Source: Arcicella aquatica (GTDB taxonomy: Bacteria > Bacteroidota > Bacteroidia > Cytophagales > Spirosomataceae). From it: a stretch of DNA of 64,000 bases. Shown here in pieces: positions 1 through 7,854 of this stretch. The stretch spans positions 4,596-68,595 of the forward strand of contig NZ_JAYFUL010000032.1 of NCBI RefSeq assembly GCF_034928825.1, in the 5' to 3' direction. Both the position numbers and the translations under genes were made by a program. The stretch's first letter is position 1. Each line of letters begins with the position of its first letter. Under the pieces are notes generated by a model. That model was given only the letters and a program-made list of their open reading frames with translations. It was not told the DNA's origin and searched no databases.

Positions 1-232
1 CCCTTACCTTATGGCTGGCAACCTAAAGATGAATATGTACGTATTTGCCCCAAAAAGAGTAAAAGACTTAATGTTTTTGGGTTACTTTTAATGGATATGA
101 CTTACAGCATATTCTAATAATGGAACAACCGCAGTCGAAGAAATAATGAGTCAAGTAAGCACTAAATTTAAAATTGATTTGGATGAAATTAAACATTTTA
201 CAAAATTCAAAACGTCGTTTAAATTTGAATGA
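1..232 (+). pseudogene. IS630-type transposase remnant (partial)
   Basis: Reading from base 1, the frame is open to a stop at 115-117 and gives a segment containing PYGWQPKDE and KKSKRLNVFGLL, which resembles the central DDE core of IS630-family transposases (a YGW.pkGe block followed by a krlNvfG block). After a +1 frame change the DNA stays open to 230-232. The start lies outside the window and the frame is broken, so this is read as a dead fragment. The family assignment rests on two short motifs only. Confidence 0.4.
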
Positions 233-343
233 CTGCTTAATAGCTAGAAAGTAGAGATTCTTGATAAAAATGTTTTGCTGATGAAATGTATTTTTCAATT
301 ATTTAATGCAATTTATTGTTTTAATTAAAAGAAATATTCAAAG

Positions 344-994
344 ATGAAATTAGATATTAAGTCGTTGCATGAAAAATTCGGAAGTATGTTCGAGGTTGCA
401 CTATTAGAAGAATTAGTGGAATTTGGTAATTATATGGAAGTAGATGAGGGATTTATACTCATGAAACCTGGCGGTTATATACGAACTGTACCCATTTTAT
501 TAAGTGGTTCAGTCAAAATATTAAGAGCGGATTCAGAAGGTCGTGAGGCATTATTGTATTATTTGGGCGGAATGGATTCTTGTGCAATGTCGTTGAGTTG
601 TTGCCTTGACCGCCGTAAGAGTGAAATCACAGCAATTGCCGATGAAAAAACCAAATTAATTGCGGTTCCTGTTGAAAAAATTGACGAATGGATAAGTAAA
701 TATTCCACTTGGAAACAATTTGTATTTATAACTTATCAAAAACGATTCGATGATTTGTTAGGTGTAATTGACCAGATTGCATTTCAAAAATTAGACGAAA
801 GGCTTTTGGGATTATTAAATCGTAAATCGAAACAGTGTGGATGCAGTTTTTTTAATATTACCCATGAGGAATTAGCTCAAGAACTTGCCACTTCGAGAGA
901 GGTTGTTTCTCGCTTATTGAAACAATTAGAAAGAATCGGGCGAGTGAAACTTTCTCGAAACAAAATTGAATTAATTGATATCGTTAAAACTTAA
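344..994 (+). CDS. Crp/Fnr-family transcription regulator
   Basis: 216 residues, the usual size for Crp/Fnr proteins. An N-terminal cyclic-nucleotide-binding-type beta barrel (about 20-115, with PILLSGSVKILRADSEGRE) is followed by a dimer helix and a C-terminal winged helix (about 165-210, with ITHEELAQELATSREVVSRLL). Cysteines cluster at CAMSLSCC and QCGC. It stands first in the sulfur island, and seven TGTAAC-N4-GTCACA palindromes of the Crp/Fnr operator type lie in front of the following genes, so it probably controls them. Whether it senses persulfide, redox state or a nucleotide is not visible; the cysteines make a thiol signal plausible. No copy of the palindrome was found in front of this gene itself. 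Confidence 0.88.
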   Translation: MKLDIKSLHEKFGSMFEVALLEELVEFGNYMEVDEGFILMKPGGYIRTVPILLSGSVKILRADSEGREALLYYLGGMDSCAMSLSCCLDRRKSEITAIADEKTKLIAVPVEKIDEWISKYSTWKQFVFITYQKRFDDLLGVIDQIAFQKLDERLLGLLNRKSKQCGCSFFNITHEELAQELATSREVVSRLLKQLERIGRVKLSRNKIELIDIVKT

Positions 995-1083
995 TTTTTC
1001 TTGGCTTTATAATATTTGTCAATTTGCTCCCTTTTTTGAATTCATAGTTTTGCAAGACAATAATCAAACAAGTCTTTAAAATT

Positions 1084-1308
1084 ATGAATTCTATTCAAAT
1101 ATTTGAGTTTTCTGCTTTTATCCTTATTGGAGTTAGTTTAGGTTTAATCGGTGGTGGTGGAAGTATCTTAACGCTGCCCGTTCTTGTTTATCTTCTTGGT
1201 TTTAGTCCCGTTCTTTGCTCGGCATATTCTTTATTTATTGTAGGTTGTTATTGGTACTTATTCTTCAAGATTTATCTAAGGGGAAAAACTCAAAAAAAAT
1301 TCGGATAG
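1084..1308 (+). pseudogene. Truncated TauE/SafE (TSUP) sulfite/sulfur-compound exporter
   Basis: The 74-residue frame begins with the first TSUP membrane segment and its glycine-rich loop (ILIGVSLGLIGGGGSILTLPVLVYLLG) and a second helix (PVLCSAYSLFIVG). Family members are about 250 residues with seven or more helices. After the second helix the reading frame drifts into a basic tail and stops, so only the N-terminal quarter remains. TSUP proteins export sulfite or similar anions, which fits the island, but this copy cannot work. Confidence 0.7.
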
Positions 1309-1379
1309 TTCGTTTTAATGATGGGTATTTATAGCATTACTAAAGAAATATTCTTCAGATAATCTAAAAAAACCAGATG

Positions 1380-1424
1380 TGTAATAAATGTTACAGACTT
1401 TTTTGGGGGGAATTACTAATTTTA
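1380..1424 (+). promoter_or_regulatory. Crp/Fnr-type operator plus -7 box before the dead persulfide dioxygenase
   Basis: TGTAATAAATGTTACA (1380-1395) is a symmetric variant of the island's operator. A TAATTTTA box starts 21 bases after its end (1417-1424), the same spacing as at the other sites. It precedes a decayed gene, so the site has outlived the gene. Confidence 0.6.
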
Positions 1425-1481
1425 AAATATCAAATTAAGTAACAAGAATGATGTTTTTTTTAACACGTATATGATAAGAGT

Positions 1482-1985
1482 TTGGCTCAGTCGAGCTATT
1501 TTATTGGATGTCAAAAAGCTGGCGTTGCCATTGTCATTGATACCAAAAGAGATGTGGATACCTATCTTGAAATCGCCAAAAAAAATAATAGGATAATCAA
1601 TCAAGCAACTGAAATGCATATTCACGCTGATTTTCTTACAGGAACCCGTGAATTGGCAGCTATCACAGGCGCAGAAATGTAACTTTCGGACGAACGTGGT
1701 AAAGATTGGCAATATGAGTTTGCTCACACAGGACTTAAAAATGGAAGTATAATAACGGTTGTAAATTTAACTTTGGAAGTAATCTACACGCCTGGTCATA
1801 CGCCTGAAAGTATCAGTTTTTATTGACTGACAAACCGGCAAGTCTTGAGCCTGTGATGTTATTCACGGGAGATTTTGTATTTGTTGGCGATATGGGTCGT
1901 CTTAATTTATTGGAAAAGGCCTCAGGATTAATAGTAACAATACAATTATCCACAAAGCAAAATATTTTGTGAGCTGTGCTGTAGA
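1482..1985 (+). pseudogene. Decayed metallo-beta-lactamase-fold persulfide dioxygenase
   Basis: The three frames together give LAQSSYFIGCQKAGVAIVID, then HIHADFLTGTRELA (the metal-binding HxHxD block), then YTPGHTPES (the third metal histidine) and TGDFVFVGDMGR (metal-bridging Asp region). These are the landmarks of ETHE1/persulfide dioxygenases. The frame is broken: a TAA replaces an expected Tyr codon after the ITGAEM segment at about 1680, a frame change follows TPESISFY, and the 3' part is lost. The start is also missing its first residues. The intact relative at 5104-6519 shows what was lost. Confidence 0.75.
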
Positions 1986-2035
1986 GAAAATGACTTCTGA
2001 AGCATAAAAGTTTTGTAATTTTTTGGTTAGTTCAG

Positions 2036-2066
2036 AATCACGAATAGAGATTTCCGTGATTTTTTG
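2036..2066 (+). terminator. Rho-independent terminator
   Basis: AATCACG (2036-2042) pairs with CGTGATT (2055-2061), followed by a T run. It lies behind the dead dioxygenase and before the next operator. Confidence 0.6.
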
Positions 2067-2071
2067 TTTTG

Positions 2072-2116
2072 TGTAACTTTAGTCACTGTACTGTGGAGTA
2101 GCTATGGCTAATTTTA
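2072..2116 (+). promoter_or_regulatory. Crp/Fnr-type operator plus -7 box before the peroxiredoxin remnant
   Basis: TGTAACTTTAGTCACT (2072-2087) matches the island operator. TAATTTTA follows 21 bases after its end (2109-2116), and the ATG is 58 bases after the operator. Confidence 0.65.
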
Positions 2117-2144
2117 CAAAAGTTAATTTTATCAAATAATTATC

Positions 2145-2429
2145 ATGTCAGCACAAATAAATTCTATGCCACGAATCGGCGATATTACTCCCGATTTTGA
2201 AGTAGTTACTACCATAAGAAAATTAAAAATATCAGATTATAATACCAATAAATGGGTAATTTCCTTCTCACATCCAGCCGATTTTACGCCAATTTATACA
2301 ACCGAAATGACGGGTTTTGCTAATGAACAAGAACGTTTTTTTGATGCTCATAATTGTAATTTGTTGGGATTGAGTATTGATAGTATTCACTCCCATATGG
2401 ATCTCTACTTAGTTAAGAAATTGCTGTAA
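2145..2429 (+). pseudogene. Truncated peroxiredoxin lacking its catalytic cysteine
   Basis: 94 residues that follow 1-Cys peroxiredoxins (AhpC/TSA, Prx6 type) closely: PRIGDITPDFEV at the N-terminus, then FSHPADFTPIYTTEMTGFA and LGLSIDSIHSH. Prx6-type enzymes have PADFTPVCTTE; here the peroxidatic Cys is Tyr. The protein also stops soon after SIHSH, whereas intact members are about 210 residues. Both changes abolish the peroxidase reaction. The upstream operator is intact. Confidence 0.8.
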
Positions 2430-2477
2430 TTTAAATTGGGCGTTTTAACCACTTTTTTATAGATTTTTTATCGTATG

Positions 2478-2522
2478 TGTAACAAATATCACGTATTAAT
2501 TAGGAAGGAATAATCAATTTTA
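2478..2522 (+). promoter_or_regulatory. Crp/Fnr-type operator plus -7 box before the rhodanese operon
   Basis: TGTAACAAATATCACG (2478-2493), then CAATTTTA 21 bases after its end (2515-2522). The ATG of the rhodanese is 63 bases after the operator. Confidence 0.7.
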
Positions 2523-2555
2523 CATATCATTTTAATATTTAATCTTAACAAAGCA

Positions 2556-2885
2556 ATGTTCGATTTTTTAAAAACAAAAAAGAATTATGAGGATGTAAGT
2601 GCCGTTACTTTCAATAGATTAATGAGTGAAACTAACGGTATAATTCTGGATGTGAGAACTCCCGCAGAATTTAAACAAAGTGGTATTGATGGAGCAATAA
2701 ACATTGACAGTATGGGGAGTGATTTTGCCAAAAAAATAGAAGAACTTGATAAAAGTAAAACTTACTTTGTCTATTGTCGGAGTGGCAATCGGAGTGGTAG
2801 TGTGTGTAAATTAATGGGTAATGTTGGTTTTGAGAATTTATATAATCTATCAGGAGGGTTGATGAGATGGCCATTTTTAAAATAA
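2556..2885 (+). CDS. Single-domain rhodanese (sulfurtransferase)
   Basis: 109 residues. LDVRTPAEFKQSGIDGAINID is the CH2A motif of rhodaneses and VYCRSGNRSG is the active loop with the catalytic Cys. Such proteins carry persulfide sulfur between donors and acceptors in the cytoplasm; there is no signal peptide. It leads a compact operon: the next small membrane gene overlaps its 3' end by 19 bases. The upstream Crp/Fnr-type operator suggests joint control with the other sulfur genes. Confidence 0.88.
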   Translation: MFDFLKTKKNYEDVSAVTFNRLMSETNGIILDVRTPAEFKQSGIDGAINIDSMGSDFAKKIEELDKSKTYFVYCRSGNRSGSVCKLMGNVGFENLYNLSGGLMRWPFLK

Positions 2886-3136
2886 ATATATTGAAAGCAA
2901 TTGCACAACAGTGGAATTTCATGAGAATTCTGCGTTTGGTGCTAGGTATTTGGGGGATTTACTCCTCAATTACAGATAGTCAGCCATTATTTGGTATTTT
3001 GGGCGGAATCCTCGTTGTGCAAGTGCTTTTAAATATTGGTTGTTGTGGAAGTCGTGGTTGTAAAATTCTGCAAAACAAAAATCCAACTAGAACTGATATT
3101 AAAGAAACCGGAAATGAAGAAGTTAGGTCGCAATAA
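2867..3136 (+). CDS. Small membrane protein, DUF2892-like
   Basis: 89 residues with two hydrophobic helices (MRILRLVLGIWGIYSSI and LFGILGGILVVQVLLNIG) followed by a cysteine-rich turn, CCGSRGC. Short proteins of this form occur beside rhodaneses in Bacteroidota sulfur clusters and resemble the membrane tail of YgaP-type rhodaneses. The ATG at 2867 overlaps the rhodanese; an in-frame ATG at 2921 is possible, but the residues before it fit the family. The exact role is unknown. Confidence 0.7.
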   Translation: MAIFKINILKAIAQQWNFMRILRLVLGIWGIYSSITDSQPLFGILGGILVVQVLLNIGCCGSRGCKILQNKNPTRTDIKETGNEEVRSQ

Positions 3137-3341
3137 AATCCTTATTTTAGGAGTAGTTTTGGGAGGAATAGGAGGATACTTTTATTGGAAAGAAATAGGC
3201 TGTATTACGGGAAATTGCCCGCTTAAATCAAAATGGCAAAGGATGGTTCCTTATGGAATGTTTACGGGCTACATTATTTCTGATTTGATTCAATCCTATT
3301 GGAAACGCTTTAAAAGAAAAGGGGAAATTCCAACCAGATAA
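3114..3341 (+). CDS. Small DUF6132-like membrane protein
   Basis: About 75 residues starting at the ATG that overlaps the previous gene. One N-terminal helix (KILILGVVLGGIGGYFYW) is followed by CITGNCPLKSK and a second hydrophobic stretch. This layout matches the small Bacteroidota family DUF6132, found next to rhodanese genes. The two cysteines (CITGNC) could bind sulfur or metal, but this is inference. The longer frame starting at 3036 reads antifamily sequence and was not used. Confidence 0.65.
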   Translation: MKKLGRNKILILGVVLGGIGGYFYWKEIGCITGNCPLKSKWQRMVPYGMFTGYIISDLIQSYWKRFKRKGEIPTR

Positions 3342-3344
3342 TAA

Positions 3345-3838
3345 TATGAAAACAAGATTTTTAGTAGGGGGGTGCTTTATCTTTTTTTCTATATGATTGT
3401 TCTGACGGACAGTCAAAAAGCAGCAAATTATCAGCAATAGATTTTGCCAATAAGGCGAATGAATTGCCCACTTCCCCGATTATTGACGTAAGAACATCCG
3501 ATAAATTTTCAAAAGGGCATCTTCAAAAAGCAAAGAATGTGGATTGGAACAACAAGGATTTTGATAAACAAGTGACTTTGCTCGATAAATCTAAACCCGT
3601 ATTTGTTTATTGTTTGAGTGGTGGAAGAAGTTCTTCGGCAGCCAATCAAATGAGGAGATTTAAAAAAAATAAAGCTGATAAAGTAGTAGTTATACGGATT
3701 AACGCCGATGATAATCAAGCCCTTTGTAAGGAACTGAAAATAGGCGCACTTCCTATTTTACAAGTATTTAAGAATCAAAAACTTACATGGTCGAATATTG
3801 GGTTTATTGATAAAAAAGAGGTTGAAAAGGAACTTTAA
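3345..3838 (+). pseudogene. Rhodanese-thioredoxin-like lipoprotein with a frame break in a G6 tract
   Basis: The main frame from about 3440 gives IIDVRTSDKFSKGHLQKAKNVDW and VYCLSGGRSSSAANQM (rhodanese with catalytic Cys), then VVVIRINADDNQALCKELKIGALPILQVFKNQ, a thioredoxin-like half without a CxxC. The ATG at 3345 reads MKTRFLVGG and then leaves frame. Removing one G from the run of six at 3367-3372 joins it to ALSFFLYDCSDGQS, a lipoprotein signal with a lipobox cysteine, followed in frame by the rhodanese. So the intact protein would be a periplasm-facing lipoprotein. The break may be a mutation, a sequencing indel or phase variation. Confidence 0.7.
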
Positions 3839-3903
3839 CATTGAACTTATAGAAGAAGATTTTAAAATCAACATTGTGATAACATAAAATGTGACGTTTA
3901 TTT

Positions 3904-4008
3904 ATGAAATCAAAAGCCCTAAAAATTACAGCCGCTTGTTGTATTTGTACCTTATTTTTACGGCTCTGTATTTTATTATTAAATTTTTTAATTAAACCAA
4001 ATAACTAA
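3904..4008 (+). CDS. Possible small hydrophobic peptide (34 residues)
   Basis: ATG at 3904 opens MKSKALKITAACCICTLFLRL followed by leucine-rich sequence, one membrane helix with three cysteines. It lies just before the DUF2892 gene and could be a remnant of a membrane gene. No family was recognised. Confidence 0.22.
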   Translation: MKSKALKITAACCICTLFLRLCILLLNFLIKPNN

Positions 4009-4012
4009 AATA

Positions 4013-4216
4013 ATGAAAAAAAATATGGGCGGCGCTGACCGTATTATCCGAATTATTGTGGCAATATTTGCTTTGGCTCTGTATTTTACAGGTACTATTA
4101 CAGGCACAATTGGTATCGTCACACTTGTGGTAGCTGGCATTTTTTTGCTAACAAGTTTTGCTAGTTTTTGCCCTTTGTATAGCATTTTTGGTATGAATAC
4201 TTGTGGTGTAAAATAA
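4013..4216 (+). CDS. DUF2892 (YgaP-like) inner-membrane protein
   Basis: 67 residues: MKKNMGGADRIIRIIVAIFALALYF, a second helix GTIGIVTLVVAGIFLLTSFASFCPLYSIF and the terminal GMNTC. The GGADRIIRI start and the FCPLYSIFGxxTC end are the DUF2892 signature. In YgaP-type proteins this part anchors a rhodanese in the membrane; here it is free-standing, downstream of rhodanese genes. The function beyond membrane anchoring is not established. Confidence 0.85.
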   Translation: MKKNMGGADRIIRIIVAIFALALYFTGTITGTIGIVTLVVAGIFLLTSFASFCPLYSIFGMNTCGVK

Positions 4217-4934
4217 TTAATTCAATTCCCTTTATCTCCTTGGGTTTCAATAGTACAATCAGCCGCACCTGCTAAACATGAAATGCAGTGACCCAACATG
4301 GGGTTTTGATTACTTTTTATTCCGCTTTTGGTTGGTAAAATAGAACAAGGTTAATCTATTATGTCGTTCCTACAGTTGGTAATAATACCCTTGTAAGTAT
4401 AAAATTAGGCTGGTATTCCTTGATTTTATTAATACTTCACATTTTGCTGCTACAATTTCTTTAATGGCGAAGACGAATATCGTGAATACGTTTGAGCCAT
4501 TAAGGCATTTACTTCATTAGTATAATTCTCGTTTGGTGATGATGTATCAGCCGATTATGATAAATACTTACAGAAAAGGAGATCAAAAGCAGTTTTTGAT
4601 TGATGTTAGTGAATCTCAGACAAGTATTCGCTCTTGGATTTGGACACGAATAATTGTATTTTTTGTTGGGCTGTCTTTTATTCTTAGAGATCCTTAATAA
4701 CCTAAATTATGAATATACTGATAGATATACGTGAAACGTGACAACAATCAGAAAATGGAAATAATAGATTAAAAACAGTCTTTTAGAAACCTAAAAAGGT
4801 ACAATAAGCTTAACGAATACCTCAGTCAAATTAATCATAGTCTCAAAAGATAAACGGCTATTTCAAATTTAATTAACGTAACAAGTTTTTGATAATTCGT
4901 ACATATCATTCCATAAACAGTACAAATCAATCAT
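4217..4934 (+). other. Decayed DNA, no intact gene
   Basis: Short coding-like stretches interrupted by stops: around 4442-4605 the phrases FNGEDEYREYV and FGDDVSADYDKYLQKRR appear in one frame separated by two stops, and 4539-4697 encodes a 52-residue peptide ending in a membrane helix (WIWTRIIVFFVGLSFILRDP). The start of a rhodanese-like sequence (MNILIDIRET) appears at about 4709 and ends at once. It looks like the wreck of one or two membrane or sulfur genes that could not be identified. Confidence 0.45.
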
Positions 4935-4979
4935 TGTGATAATTGTCATTTCTATCTCTAAATAATACTTCCAATTTTG
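4935..4979 (+). promoter_or_regulatory. Crp/Fnr-type operator plus -7 box before the persulfide dioxygenase fusion
   Basis: TGTGATAATTGTCATT (4935-4950) and CAATTTTG 21 bases after its end (4972-4979). The ATG is 153 bases further on, a longer leader than at the sister sites. Confidence 0.6.
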
Positions 4980-5103
4980 AGATAGAAATATAACTTAAAC
5001 ATATATGAAACGTACATGCTCATCAAATAAATGTCCTTGAATGATATTTCGTCATAATGGAGTAAAAATATTAAATCAAAAAACATTTTAACAAAATATT
5101 ACA

Positions 5104-6519
5104 ATGAAAATAGAACAAATTTATACTGGCTGTTTAGCGCATGCTGCCTACTATCTTGAAAGTAATGGCGAGGTAGCAATATTTGACCCGCTTCGTGAAG
5201 TGCATCCCTACATTAAAAAGGCAGAAAAAGCCCATTCCAAAATTAAATATGTGTTTGAAACACATTTTCATGCTGATTTTGTGAGTGGTCATTTGGATTT
5301 AGCTCAAAAAACCGGGGCAACAATAGTTTATGGTCCAACGGCAAAGCCAGTCTTTGAAGCTACAATTGCTGAGGATAATCAGATATTTGAGGTTGGAAGT
5401 TGTAAGGTAAAGGTCATTCATACACCAGGGCATACCTTGGAAAGCACGACTTATCTATTGATTGATGAAAATGGGAAGGAAAGTGGCTTAATCACAGGAG
5501 ACACGCTTTTCATTGGAGATGTTGGTCGCCCTGACTTAGCTCAACACGTAATTGCCGACCTAACCCAAGAAAAATTGGCAGGTTATTTATTTGATTCTTT
5601 ACGGAATAAAATAATGCCTTTATCGGATGATTTGATTGTGTATCCAAATCATGGTGCAGGGAGTGCCTGTGGTAAAATGATGAGTAAAGAAACTACCGAT
5701 ACTTTGGGTAATCAAAAGAGGTTAAATTATGCTTTACGTCCAGATATGACTAAAAATGAGTTCATAAAAGCAGTTTTAACTGGTCTAACGGCACCCCCTG
5801 CTTATTTTCCAAAAAATGTTTTGATGAATATTAAAGGATATGAAAGTATGGACGTAGTCATTGAAAGAGGTGAAAAATCACTTTCACCAACTGATTTTGA
5901 ATTGGTTGCCAATGAAACAAATGCGTTGATTTTAGATAGTCGTCAGACGGATGATTTTGCGGCTGGTTTTATCCCAAATAGTATCAACATCGGCTTAGAT
6001 AGTAATTTTGCTATGTGGGTTGGCGAGCTAATTCCCGATATTAAACAGGAAATTTTATTAGTAACAGATGAAGGCAAAGAAGAAGAAACCATTACACGAT
6101 TAGCACGTGTTGGGTATGACCATGCCATTGGATTTTTGAAAGGTGGTTTTGAGGCTTGGAAGTTGTCAGAAAAGGATTTTGAAACCGTAGATAGAATTTC
6201 TGCCGACGAATTTGCTCATAAATATTCAAGCGAACCACTGATAGTTCTTGATGTAAGGAAAAAAAGCGAATATGATTCAGAGCATATTGTAAATGCTGTG
6301 AATATTCCCTTAAATGAAATTAATGACCATTTGGCAGAAATACCCAAAGACAAGCCATTTATACTGCACTGTGTTGGGGGCTATCGAAGCATGATTGCGG
6401 CTTCTATTTTAAAACAAAGAGGATGGGATAATTTTGTGGATGTGAAAGGCGGTTTTACAGCAATTGCTCAAACAAATGTCCCAAAAACAGCTTATGTTTG
6501 CCCAACAACACTTTTATAA
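5104..6519 (+). CDS. Persulfide dioxygenase-rhodanese fusion (CstB/ETHE1-like)
   Basis: 471 residues. The N-terminal metallo-beta-lactamase domain (1-245) carries ETHFHADFVSGHLDLA, HTPGHTLEST, TGDTLFIGDVGRPDL and PNHGAGSACG, the non-haem iron and glutathione/persulfide site of persulfide dioxygenases. Two rhodanese domains follow. The first (about 265-350) has LVTDEGKEEE where the catalytic Cys should be, so it is structural; the second (about 370-465) has HCVGGYRS with the Cys in place. This is the CstB layout: oxidising a persulfide to sulfite and passing sulfur on to give thiosulfate. Cytoplasmic, no signal peptide. It is the intact counterpart of the dead copy at 1482-1985. Confidence 0.9.
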   Translation: MKIEQIYTGCLAHAAYYLESNGEVAIFDPLREVHPYIKKAEKAHSKIKYVFETHFHADFVSGHLDLAQKTGATIVYGPTAKPVFEATIAEDNQIFEVGSCKVKVIHTPGHTLESTTYLLIDENGKESGLITGDTLFIGDVGRPDLAQHVIADLTQEKLAGYLFDSLRNKIMPLSDDLIVYPNHGAGSACGKMMSKETTDTLGNQKRLNYALRPDMTKNEFIKAVLTGLTAPPAYFPKNVLMNIKGYESMDVVIERGEKSLSPTDFELVANETNALILDSRQTDDFAAGFIPNSINIGLDSNFAMWVGELIPDIKQEILLVTDEGKEEETITRLARVGYDHAIGFLKGGFEAWKLSEKDFETVDRISADEFAHKYSSEPLIVLDVRKKSEYDSEHIVNAVNIPLNEINDHLAEIPKDKPFILHCVGGYRSMIAASILKQRGWDNFVDVKGGFTAIAQTNVPKTAYVCPTTLL

Positions 6520-6538
6520 CTCCTATATTTACCATACC

Positions 6539-6574
6539 AAAGCCAGTAATTCTTAATTGATTATTGGCTTTTTT
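6539..6574 (+). terminator. Rho-independent terminator after the dioxygenase fusion
   Basis: AAAGCCAGTAAT (6539-6550) pairs with ATTATTGGCTTT (6560-6571), with one G-U pair, followed by a T run. Confidence 0.75.
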
Positions 6575-6684
6575 GATGAATGCGTTCGGGGAGTTTTGAA
6601 ACTCAATAATTATTCATTAATAGGTATTTAAATATAAACAAGCAGTATCTGTGTTTAGTAGATATGTACAATTTTTAATTGATA

Positions 6685-6730
6685 TGTAACAAATGTCACA
6701 AACCAATCTGTATTAAAATCATTAAATTTG
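6685..6730 (+). promoter_or_regulatory. Crp/Fnr-type operator plus -7 box before the tsdA operon
   Basis: TGTAACAAATGTCACA (6685-6700) is the best match to the consensus. TAAATTTG (6723-6730) follows after 22 bases, one more than at the other sites. The ATG at 6763 is 63 bases after the operator. A TTG-started reading that runs into the operator would create a false CxxCH motif. Confidence 0.72.
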
Positions 6731-6762
6731 TTTGGATCGAAAAATTAAACCATTTATTAAGA

Positions 6763-7854
6763 ATGTCAAAACACGATTACGGAAATAAAACGGATAAAAT
6801 TCGCAGTTCTCTCCAAATGATAATGGGTTTACTCGGTGCTGTTTTCCTTTTGATGTTTACGCTAATTTATTTTTTTATTTTTGGGTTTCCAAGTTCAACT
6901 TCTGATGAGGTTGGATTAGTTAAGAAGAAATATATTCAACCTGATTCAAATTTTGTTCATCTTTGGAATGCTCCAGCTGATTGGCGAATGATGAAACTTG
7001 AACCAGGAGAGCAAGAAAAAGTAAAATACGGACGTGAATTAATTGCTCATACTGCCGATTATTTGGGACCTAAAGGTTCCATAAAACATATTTCTAATGG
7101 TATGAATTGCCAAAATTGCCACTTGAAGGCAGGTACGCAACCATGGGGGAATAATTATGCTGCCGTTCAAGCAACTTACCCCAAATTTAGAGAACGTTCT
7201 GGTAGTAAAGAAAACCAAATCAAACGTGTAAATGACTGTTTTCAGCGGAGTTTGAATGGTATTGGACTTGATTCAAATAGCAAAGAAATGGAATCAATTT
7301 TAGCATATATGAAATGGCTTGGAACGGATGTTCCGAAGAAAAAAACACCCCGAGGTTCAGGTATTTTCAAAATGAAAGACTTAAAAAGAGCTTGTGACCC
7401 TATTTTGGGAAAAGCGGTGTACGAACAAAAGTGCCAAAGTTGCCATCAAAATAATGGACAAGGTGTTTTGGCGGAGAATGGCAAAAACTATATTTACCCA
7501 CCACTTTGGGGAAAAAATAGTTATAATATTGGGGCGGGATTATTCAGAATTTCAAATTTGGCAGGATACGTTAAATATAATATGCCATTTGGTGTGACCT
7601 ATGAAAAAACGCAACTTTCCGACCAAGATGCTTGGGATGTGGCGGCTTTTATTAATTCAATGCCTCGCCCCACAAAAGATTTAAGTAAAGATTGGCCCAA
7701 CGTGGCGGGGAAACCATTCGACCATCCTTTTGGGCCTTACGTTGACCCATTTTCTGAAAGTCAGCATAAGTTTGGGCCTTACAAACTCATTAAAGAGTGG
7801 AAAGAGAAGCATAAAGACTTAAAAGTTAAAAACCCATCAATAGCAAAATTATGA
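6763..7854 (+). CDS. tsdA: TsdA-like dihaem thiosulfate dehydrogenase
   Basis: About 363 residues from the ATG at 6763; the longer TTG start at 6679 would translate the operator. One N-terminal membrane helix (MIMGLLGAVFLLMFTLIYFF region, about 20-45) anchors a periplasmic dihaem cytochrome c. Haem 1 is NCQNCHLKAGTQPW and haem 2 is CQSCHQNNGQG. Between them KRVNDCFQRSLNGIG and YMKWLGTDVP match the TsdA family, whose Cys in the NDCF.RSxNG block ligates the active-site haem. TsdA joins two thiosulfates into tetrathionate. It is a few bases from and overlaps the DsrE gene, so the two form an operon. Confidence 0.82.
   Translation: MSKHDYGNKTDKIRSSLQMIMGLLGAVFLLMFTLIYFFIFGFPSSTSDEVGLVKKKYIQPDSNFVHLWNAPADWRMMKLEPGEQEKVKYGRELIAHTADYLGPKGSIKHISNGMNCQNCHLKAGTQPWGNNYAAVQATYPKFRERSGSKENQIKRVNDCFQRSLNGIGLDSNSKEMESILAYMKWLGTDVPKKKTPRGSGIFKMKDLKRACDPILGKAVYEQKCQSCHQNNGQGVLAENGKNYIYPPLWGKNSYNIGAGLFRISNLAGYVKYNMPFGVTYEKTQLSDQDAWDVAAFINSMPRPTKDLSKDWPNVAGKPFDHPFGPYVDPFSESQHKFGPYKLIKEWKEKHKDLKVKNPSIAKL

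Noticed and set aside
3875..3895. Another operator-like site TGTGATAACATAAAATGTGACG before the DUF2892 gene
   Set aside because: The second half is in the wrong orientation and spacing, and no -7 box stands 21 bases after it.
6679..6762. Upstream TTG start of the thiosulfate dehydrogenase with an extra CNKCH motif
   Set aside because: The codons coincide with the TGTAACAAATGTCACA operator and the -7 box; the ATG at 6763 is followed by the normal membrane helix.
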